From the NCBI GenBank assembly GCA_037043455.1, contig JAWPHD010001815.1, positions 186,001 through 250,000 on the forward strand: a stretch of 64,000 nt of DNA, read 5' to 3'. The first letter of the stretch is position 1; every line of letters begins with the position of its first letter. The notes beneath the pieces were generated by a model. That model made no database searches and was not told the origin of the DNA. It saw nothing but the letters and a program-made list of their open reading frames with translations. The stretch comes from Cyrtodaria siliqua (lineage: Eukaryota > Mollusca > Bivalvia > Adapedonta > Hiatellidae). Position numbers and translations under genes: made by a program. This document shows, piece after piece, positions 57,801 to 64,000 of the stretch.

Positions 57801-59723
57801 GCATATAACGTAATACGATGTCGTGTACTACATACTGAGTTTAATATAGATATAAAATCGAACAGTAGCATTGAAGGACGACAGTAAACCACAAACACAC
57901 ACAAAAACAAAGAACAACTATATATAAAAATAACAGGCAAAATAAGACATCACAAACTCACAAGGGTTGATAATAGGGCTACCGCATGGAACGGTCAATG
58001 GCAAAAAAAGCCGCTGGGGGTTTAAACCAGGTTCTAGGGTGCACCAAACCTCACACTTACCCTATTAAGTGTGTTTATAAGAAGGCGTTAAAGTGAATAA
58101 AAATAAAAACACAAAGAAAAGAGAACAAGTTCGCCTGCTAAAAGTATATGCACATTACAATTTATGATTATCGTTGATTAACATTTTGCTGATTGATCTA
58201 GGAAATAGAGAGTGGTGGAATTTCAACCAAAGGGACAGAAATTATTCTACTTTCGGATGGCGCAAGTAGCCCATACTTACACTATATCCAAGAACTTGTA
58301 TCGAAGGGTATTACCGTGCACACAATAGCAATAACAAACGCGGCGGATAAAGGTATGACACAGCTTGCACTGGAAACTGGTGGTAGCAGTTTTACCTATC
58401 TTGAAACGCAGGCAGTATCATTTGCAGATGTCCTTGGTCAAGCGATTGCAACAGGAAACTCCGATAGTGATGCCGTAGAAAAGGTTAATTATATTTAAAT
58501 GTTTGACCCTGTTGAAGTTTTATAGTAGTATAAATAATAACTAAACATCGTATTTTGGGTGTTAAACAACAGTTTAGCATTACATTTAGTATTTACCAAA
58601 TCACATTCAAACTATAAAGTAAGCATACCTTGCGTTTTAAATTAAATAATATGCTTATCAATTAACTCCTTGAGAAACTTTTGCATCATGTTCTTTATTT
58701 ATATATGTTACAAGTTGCGTGTTCAACACTCAGTTAATTACAGTAGAGTAAGAATGAATGTTCGTGCACCCTAGAGCGTGTTATATACGGACATATCTCT
58801 GTTACCTTTTATATTACCTTGTAGTGTCGCATATGTTGCTTCTCTTCGTCCTTGGATTTGTTGATTTATTTAAAAGCGTTTTTTGTTGGATGATTGGGTT
58901 CAGTTCAGCTGTATTTCCTTGTCAACTTTTGAATTTTCTTTAATGAACACTTTCTTTTTCAGGTTTTTGCTCAATCATACGACATTATATCAGGATCAGA
59001 TGCAAGAGGGACCTTTACAATTGATGCGGGTCTAGGCAACACCACTACTTTTACAGTTTTTCTCACAACACCAGTTTTTATGTCTGTGAATGTGACGGGT
59101 CCAAACAACGAGACATACGTTACCAATGCCACGTCTGATATGGTAACTCTGGAATTCCCCGATACCACAGAGGTAAACAATAATTTAGTGTGAAAACCTG
59201 TTATCAGATCTTTTTTCAGTTTGGTAGTATTGCAATATATTAAAATTTGGTAAATGTGTACCTTTAGAGATGCAAATTATGAACCAAAAATGAAACAATC
59301 GGTCAGTTTTTGTTTTGATGATGTGATTTAAGATCTAAAACAATAAACCATTCAATGACATCCTTAAACTGATGTGAGATGCAAACAAAGGTCGTGTGAA
59401 ATATCTTAATCCATCGTTTACCCTTTTAATCATATATATATAGGTTGGAAGCTACTATTTCGAAATTTCTACCAATTCATCTACAAGTATTGCTTCGACC
59501 GTATCCGTCACTAGTCAACCAATTTCTGAAGACGAAAGCGTCATACGTGTGATATCAAGTCTGTCAATCACGACATTAGATTTTCAAAGTTCCAAGGAAT
59601 TGAAAGTGTACACCAATATTGAGAAGGGAGGTAGCCCGGTTCTGAATGCTAATGTCACGGCAATACTCTCAGCCAATTCATCATTTATCCCGATTGAAAT
59701 CCCAATGCGTGATTTTGGAACAG
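51737..59723 (+). CDS. CLCA: CLCA-like gene (calcium-activated chloride channel regulator family), partial, six exons
   Basis: Six exons join in frame through GT-AG introns of 1147, 1689, 3152, 479 and 271 bp: 51737-51878, 53026-53138, 54828-55049, 58202-58483, 58963-59172 and 59444-59723, giving about 416 codons. Order: the linker following the metalloprotease domain; a vWA domain with Asp-Val-Ser-Gly-Ser, Gly-Gly-Thr-Asn-Ile and Leu-Ser-Asp-Gly, the three MIDAS metal sites; then the beta-rich region that follows vWA in CLCA proteins, with several Asn-x-Ser/Thr sites. Family members are secreted or membrane-tethered, self-cleaving metalloproteases that modulate calcium-activated chloride channels; that role is known for vertebrate relatives and only inferred here. 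The protease exons and the C-terminal exons are not in the window or were missed, and the last exon ends in phase 1. No stops interrupt the exons. Confidence 0.9.
52172..52335 (+). repeat. Dispersed repeat R5, intronic copy
   Basis: Shares AAGGGGAT, AGCAACAAAYACAAACAA, ATTGAGTCTGTTYATGAGAG and CACCTCTCACGC with 55152-55300. The second of these motifs also links it to the three copies around CCCGGGTTGAGCAG. Confidence 0.7.
52465..52632. mobile_element. Foldback D, in a CLCA intron
   Basis: Arms of about 75 bp: ATTAACAGCATAAATTTGAT onward on the left pairs with the sequence ending ATTTATGCTGTTAAT on the right. At the centre ACGAGTT is repeated directly with a 6-bp spacer (52549-52570). No coding capacity. 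Confidence 0.85.
53026..53138 (+). CDS. CLCA: CLCA exon b: start of vWA
   Basis: Acceptor TATTTAG, donor GTAAGT. Begins in phase 1 and ends in phase 0. The last 15 residues read into Phe-Val-Phe-Asp-Val-Ser-Gly-Ser-Met-Ser, the first strand and MIDAS motif 1 of the vWA fold, in place and complete. Confidence 0.9.
53281..54118 (+). mobile_element. Pearl-like element, long copy, in a CLCA intron
   Basis: Starts ACAAGAGGCCCAAGAGGGCA, has about four ~155-bp core units (GAAGGCCCTATCGTCTTAAC, CAAGGRCCATAACTCC), an ACGG-type tract near 54050-54070, and ends in the hairpin CTGCTGGCC-ctt-GGCCAGTAG followed by AGCTAA. The most complete example in the window; its core matches 6128-6699. Confidence 0.75.
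54828..55049 (+). CDS. CLCA: CLCA exon c: vWA centre
   Basis: Seventy-four codons in phase 0. Acceptor GTTATAG; donor GTAGGT at 55050, chosen over the nearby GTAACA because only it keeps the frame into the next exon. Contains Gln-Ala-Ala-Leu-Leu, Trp-Leu-Gly-Ile-Val-Ser-Phe and Gly-Gly-Gly-Thr-Asn-Ile, MIDAS motif 2. Confidence 0.9.
55152..55300 (+). repeat. Dispersed repeat R5, second intronic copy
   Basis: Aligns end to end with 52172-52335, with small indels in the middle. Confidence 0.7.
55781..55951 (+). repeat. Intronic direct repeat, copy 1
   Basis: Shares TATAGCTCATATGARTGGGC, CACATTTAAGCATTCAACCA, GACAGTGACAATGAAAGGT and AAAGGGAGATAATTTGAACT with 56193-56356, about 412 bp away. Confidence 0.85.
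56193..56356 (+). repeat. Intronic direct repeat, copy 2
   Basis: Second copy of the 55781-55951 block, with a few bases missing in the middle. Confidence 0.85.
56535..56672 (+). repeat. Dispersed repeat R6, copy 1
   Basis: Contains AAATCTGGAAATCGTC, TGATTGAGACTGTTCATGAA, and CCCTCTAGCCCCGGGTTGAG then CAGAACTCAATAT. Other copies at 57162-57315 (same strand) and 61285-61389 (opposite strand). Confidence 0.75.
57162..57315 (+). repeat. Dispersed repeat R6, copy 2
   Basis: As copy 1, with a short insertion before the CCCTCTAGCC segment. Confidence 0.75.
57841..58068 (+). repeat. Dispersed repeat family R3, plus copy 2, in a CLCA intron
   Basis: Matches 40495-40735 directly. It ends at CACACTTACCCTAT, about 130 bp before CLCA exon d. 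Confidence 0.7.
58202..58483 (+). CDS. CLCA: CLCA exon d: vWA end
   Basis: Ninety-four codons in phase 0. Acceptor GATCTAG, donor GTTAAT (weak). Contains Glu-Ile-Ile-Leu-Leu-Ser-Asp-Gly, MIDAS motif 3, and His-Thr-Ile-Ala-Ile followed by Leu-Ala-Leu-Glu-Thr-Gly-Gly, the final strand and helix of the domain. Confidence 0.9.
58963..59172 (+). CDS. CLCA: CLCA exon e: beta-rich domain, first half
   Basis: Seventy codons in phase 0. Acceptor CTTTTTCAG, donor GTAAAC. Encodes alternating hydrophobic strands with Asn-Thr-Thr, Asn-Val-Thr, Asn-Glu-Thr and Asn-Ala-Thr, possible N-glycosylation sites fitting an extracellular location. Confidence 0.88.
59444..59723 (+). CDS. CLCA: CLCA exon f: beta-rich domain, second half
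   Basis: Ninety-three codons plus one base. Acceptor ATATATATAG, donor GTAATT. Begins Val-Gly-Ser-Tyr-Tyr-Phe and later has Pro-Val-Leu-Asn-Ala-Asn-Val-Thr-Ala and Met-Arg-Asp-Phe-Gly-Thr-Gly, matching the family just before its fibronectin-like end. The next exon was not found. Confidence 0.88.
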
Positions 59724-59780
59724 GTAATTACAAATGCTATTTTACGATAATATCAGTAATTATACCTGTACGAAATATCG

Positions 59781-60080
59781 AGGCGTATTCTACCCGGAAA
59801 CCAGGCGGAATCCGCCTGGAAAGTAGAAGGAATTAGAATTTGACGGGCGTTATTGAACAGGACTGTACTATTTTTTATAGTTTTGACGCCTCTATACCTC
59901 TATAGAGGCGTCAACTTGATTTTATGCCGCCTGGCAAAAGGCGTCCTTTTAGATGACGGTGTCAAATTGGACTTAGAAATTTCACTGAGGCGTCATTTCA
60001 TACTTAAACATTTTACAGAGGCGTCATTTCGGACTTATTCATTAAACTGAGGCGTCATTTCATACTTAGGAATTTTACAG
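59781..60080 (+). repeat. Palindromes followed by 31-bp tandem repeats
   Basis: CCAGGCGGAATCCGCCTGG (59801-59819) and GACGCCTCTATA / TATAGAGGCGTC (59884-59911) are perfect palindromes. From about 59953, units starting GAGGCGTCATTTCATACTTA recur every 31 bp, three clear and one degenerate. All share the GGCGTC core. Confidence 0.8.
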
Positions 60081-61284
60081 AAATGTTATTTTGAACTAAT
60101 AGCCAGTTTATCAGGGCGACATTGCATGGTACTCAGAATATTCAAGGGTGGATGTGTTGGTCGGCGGGGAAGGGTTAAAAAAAGCCTTTGCTCCCCCTAA
60201 CAAATGGCGAAAAAAACATTCTAAGTGTATGCCATGCTTAAGGCAGGCGACACAATAACATTGCAATTAATTCAAATTTAATCATTGGTTTCTTTAATTA
60301 ATTGACTGCATTCATAAATTGCAAAGCTTGATTCTAGAGATGTGACACAACATTGACATATGTACCACTGCGTACTGATAAGATCATAGATCAGTTATTC
60401 ATAATTTTCCATTGCAGAGATGTTGAGATTTTATCTTATTTTCAGTAGGTGATAAAATTAGTGTTACTAGGTTTTTATCCTTACGTTCTATAGTAAAATA
60501 AAAATCTTTGGCGGCAGAATAAAAAGACGATGATTTTCAAGATTTTGATTTTGAAAGATTCATATATTATGACTCAATTTCCATGAATGTGCATAAAATA
60601 TGCAGGATTTTTAAAGAATCACACTGTAGATAGCTTAATTTTAACAGTAAACTCGGTCGAACATCAAGGATAAAGACAGAGTTTATCACTTACCTGAATG
60701 TTAGATTGGTCTTATTTCTGGTCACTGATTGGTCAGTCTTTTTGATGATGCTCTATCAAAAGTATGCTAAATTAAAGCTAATTATCAAAATATTAAAAAA
60801 AAAACACTCTTGTGTCTAAATGTAAAATGGTATTTCTCTGCCCACTTTTAGTTTTGACTTAAGAAGAGTGCATGTCTTTTTCTTGTCCTTTTAGATATCT
60901 GATTTAGAAAACTTGAATAGATAACTTCGCCAATGAAAAAAACACTACGAGTACGAATAGTCTTTAGTACGAATTGTAAAGCATGAAAGTTCGTACTGCG
61001 AAAGTTCTCTAGTAAATATTCAAATCCTACTTGCATTCAAATTAAAACAAAAGACACACATAAAGGTATGACGTATTACAACTTAAATACATGCTTTCTT
61101 GGCGTTGGTACGTAGAGAATCTTGAGAAATCATTTCCATTTCCTGATGTCTCTTCGGGGCATTTAATTTTATTAGATACTGGGACCATACGCCTTCCGAC
61201 ATGGGGAAGCAATTAACTCCATGTCCACCGCCGTATGCATGCCATCTTCGGGATGGTTACAATTGTGTATTATTGATTTTATGA
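60081..61284. other. No gene recognised, probably CLCA intron
   Basis: No CLCA exon could be identified here. AT-rich; no other feature is supported. Confidence 0.4.
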
Positions 61285-61389
61285 ATATTGAGTTCTGCTC
61301 AACCCGGGGCTAGAGGGCGTGAGCGGTAGCTAGCATATTTCACTACCGCTCATGAACAGTCTCAATCAAACCGAGACTGCAATATTTCG
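61285..61389 (-). repeat. Dispersed repeat R6, minus copy
   Basis: Complement of the R6 core: ATATTGAGTTCTGCTCAACC, GGGGCTAGAGGGCG and TTCATGAACAGTCTCAATCA in complement. Internal hairpin GAGCGGTAG / CTACCGCTC. Confidence 0.75.
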
Positions 61390-61394
61390 TATGT

Positions 61395-61440
61395 GTCGTG
61401 CTCGGCCGTTTCCAAAGGTCCATTATTATACTCTTTTTTG
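61395..61440 (-). pseudogene. Short fragment of the PIN-like multicopy family
   Basis: GTGTCGTGCTCGGCCGTTTC and the following CAAAGGTCCATTATNATACT match 32283-32330 almost base for base. On the minus strand both read Asn-Gly-Pro-Leu-Glu-Thr-Ala-Glu-His-Asp-Thr. Only this small piece is recognised. Confidence 0.55.
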
Positions 61441-63502
61441 ACAATTCAGTTATTCGTACTATCGCAAAGGCGCATGCAATCGAACACTCATATTTCTCTG
61501 CAAGCGTCTGCCAACACATTTACTTTTATTCTATTCTATTCTATTTTTGATTACTTTAATTTGAATTGGCCAATCGCATTTAGTCTAGCGTATACAGTTA
61601 CACTGCGCATGTCAGTTTGCAAACAGAACAATGTTTTCCAATTTTAATTTCCGGAGTAGCAACGGATATTTACAACCCACTAAAAAGTGATTTTAAAAAT
61701 GAATACTTCCGTAATTAAGACTCTACTTGATTTTGAAGACGGCCAATCAATCGCCAATACATATAGTGAGGTTTACATTGACGATCAAACAAATCGCATG
61801 ATGCCATCGATAAAATTTGTATGCAACTACTCCGAATCGTCGGATGAGAAGGGACAGAACTCGTGGGCCGTTGCCTGGTAGTGGTATAATTTTGAGTGGT
61901 AAGTTTAATAATTGCAGCTTTTATTTTGTTTAATTTTAAATCTTAGCTAATACATATAGAGATATTTATCTGATTGACCTATTGGAATACTCGAAAAACA
62001 TAATAAGTAGGACTCTAATGGCCTAGTGGTTATCAAGCAGACCCATTATAAGGCACGGCCAATCAGTCACGCCCAATGGGAGCCCAATTGTTTTAGCGGT
62101 GTTCCATCAACATCCCATTCAATCCTAGTATAACAGATAGGGCCTCAATGCATGTACACTCCTGGGGACTCTGACCGAGGTTGTCCGGTACACTCAAACT
62201 CAGTAATACACACTGTTTTGGTCGTTTTTCGCACCGTGTCGATAGTGTATACATGCTAAAACCTACTTATCAGTGTAGCTGATGTTCCAATGATGCTATC
62301 GGACTATATTGTTTCACTCCTGGTATTGCGTAAACAAACCACAAATCTGAACAAAACATATAGTATAGGAAAATCCCTGTCTGTTGTCATTCAACATGGC
62401 GAAAGTTACTGCAATCTATACAACAGATGACCGGTACTTATAATATATATAACTTACATATTTTGAGAATCTACTCTCTGTAGATACAATATTAAACAAC
62501 GGCTTTTAAGTTTAACCTGGGCCAGGACAGGCCCTTAGTGCATAATTATAAAATACATGTCTAGGAACGGCGAGATGATTTGTGATAATTGCGCCGACGT
62601 GCCGCCGGTGGAGAGGGGGAATGAGACTTAAAGCCAAACTCCAAAACCAAGTCGTAATTCATTTTATGCATATTCAATCATGGGTATTTTAAGAATCCAT
62701 GAATAAAACTACACTTTCAATTGGCACATGAACATTATTATATGACCTGGATAAAATGTTGATAAACATATGGTTTTGTAGTGTCTGAGTGTCTTTAATA
62801 TTTTGTTTCAAGGCATAATTATATATATATTTTTATTTTTATTATGAACTTTATTGCAGACAGGAGCTGTTTGTTCCAGTACGTACCAGTGTTCAAAGCA
62901 CCAGTTGCTTCTATGACTGGAAAGAATGACGTGACTGTGGAAACAATGAAGACACTGTAACAAGTTAAACCACTCTTAGGTAATGCCAAAAAGAAAAATA
63001 GCCTATACGGTCTATTATGTATATTTGCCGATAAAAAGTATGGGTTTATTCACCGGTTCTTAACATATCCATGAATGAATATGCATAAAATCAATTACAA
63101 ATTGGTAACTTAATTTGACGCTCCAGTTTTTGGGTTTGTGATGGCCGGTTATAATTCGTCAAAAGAGTTTGAATTCTCAAAATATGTAAGTTGTATGTGT
63201 AACCTGGTCATCATTAGCTTTAGAAACCGTGTATATCTGTCGTTAAAATAAAAATTTAAATATCTGATTTAAGACAGTTCATTATTTATAGGAAGATTTT
63301 CTTGGTTTTTGATGTCATTTCAGCACATTTTAGGCTATGTATAATGGTGTTTGTATTACGGTGGAGGCAGACCACCCACTTATGTTGTGTGTCAGGTCAA
63401 TATCACTTAATAATTTACTTTCAATCTTGCCACAATGAGTAACCAGCTTGGAGCCATGTCCATTATAACTATATCCAGCATTTCTGAGGAGCTATACCAA
63501 GT
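61441..63502. other. No gene recognised
   Basis: An ORF at 61687-61881 (64 codons, acidic) and a T-rich acceptor at 62860 were examined, but neither fits the CLCA frame or any family I know. A TGGCCTAGTGGTTATCAAGC near 62018 is A-box-like but has no B box. Confidence 0.35.
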
Positions 63503-64000
63503 GAGCTCTACTGATCAAAGATCAGCAGAGCTTATGCCGTGGTGCGGTGTCCGTCGCCTGTCGTCTATAAAAGATTTTTGTAGCGACTACTCCTCTGAAA
63601 CTACTAGATGGATTTTCATGAAACTTTACAGAAATCTTACCTATGAAGTCTAGTTGATTCTAGCAAAAACTCATGTTGATGTGAAATCCAAGATGGCCAC
63701 CATAGCTAAAAATGGATTTTTAAAAAACAAGTTTGTAGCTCTGTTACTCCTGAAAGTACTTGACGAATTTTCATGACACTTCACAGGAATGTTGCTCTTG
63801 ATGTCTAATTGATCATAGCAAAATATCAGATCGGCCGGAAATTCAAGATGGCCACCGCGGCTAAAAATAGATTTTTAAAAACAAGTTTGTAGCGACTACT
63901 TCTTGAAAACTATAAGTGATATTGATATGGGTCTTTTTCTAAAATGATCAGCATGACATGATGTTGGTCCTTGTTGAAACATTATTTTGATTCGACATTA
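63503..64000 (-). mobile_element. Pearl-like element, minus copy, cut by the window end
   Basis: The hairpin AGCTCTACTGATC-aaa-GATCAGCAGAGCT (63505-63533) corresponds to the terminal hairpin at about 6098-6126 in complement. It is followed by GTCCGTCGCC and core units with GTAGCGACTACTNCT and ATCCAAGATGGCCACC. It continues past 64000. Confidence 0.65.

Noticed and set aside
61687..61881. CLCA downstream exon
   Set aside because: It lacks an acceptor, has a stop after 64 codons and shows no resemblance to the expected fibronectin-like region.
62861..62960. CLCA downstream exon after the acceptor TTATTGCAG
   Set aside because: The phase-compatible frame gives about 33 residues and a stop, without family resemblance.

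Overview
The window reads as nuclear DNA of a metazoan, most likely a bivalve mollusc. It is AT-rich, coding sequence is split into short exons with GT-AG introns, and there are no bacterial-style operons. It is crowded with small mobile elements whose form matches mollusc repeats: Pearl-like elements with ACGG-type tails and terminal hairpins, tRNA-derived SINEs, TA- and TTAA-flanked DNA transposons, and foldbacks. The species cannot be fixed from the sequence.

Host coding content is small. One acidic zinc-finger exon lies on the minus strand at 4266-5139. Six consecutive exons of a CLCA-type gene (metalloprotease / von Willebrand A protein family) lie on the plus strand at 51737-59723. They join in frame, keep the three vWA metal-binding motifs, and are open at both ends: the N-terminal protease exons and the C-terminal exons are not seen. 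A third, much larger coding relic (26736-33060, minus) is a multi-exon member of a multicopy animal family of unknown function with PIN/5'-nuclease-like acidic motifs. It is broken by several stops and by two separate 16-bp tandem duplications.

Layout: 487-1556 internally deleted piggyBac element; 1597-2811 TA-flanked element; 4266-5139 zinc-finger exon; 5808-7168 Pearl-like elements and a MITE; 8499-10094 satellite of exactly 38 units of 42 bp; 10200-16275 scattered repeats ending in a 56-base G run; 16276-20261 largely unassigned; 20262-25050 TIR element, MITEs, SINEs and a small foldback; 25929-34142 three foldbacks around the PIN-like pseudogene; 34965-39730 tandem repeats and a LINE tail with a nested MITE; 41981-42395 foldback with an amplified arm; 43341-46608 element bounded by 437-bp direct repeats with a noncoding promoter unit inside; 46741-49491 pogo-like relic and a MITE; 51737-59723 CLCA exons with repeat-filled introns; 59781-64000 palindromes, short repeats and a Pearl-like element running off the end.

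The most unusual observations are: a set of four foldbacks with unrelated arms but the same centre, a CGAG-containing direct repeat of 7-8 bp around a short spacer; the 43341-46608 element with its TATA/initiator unit and five copies of a GGWATCAACCC motif; the exact 38 x 42 bp satellite, whose reading frame is open only over its first 20 units; and the 16-bp duplications that break the PIN-like gene.
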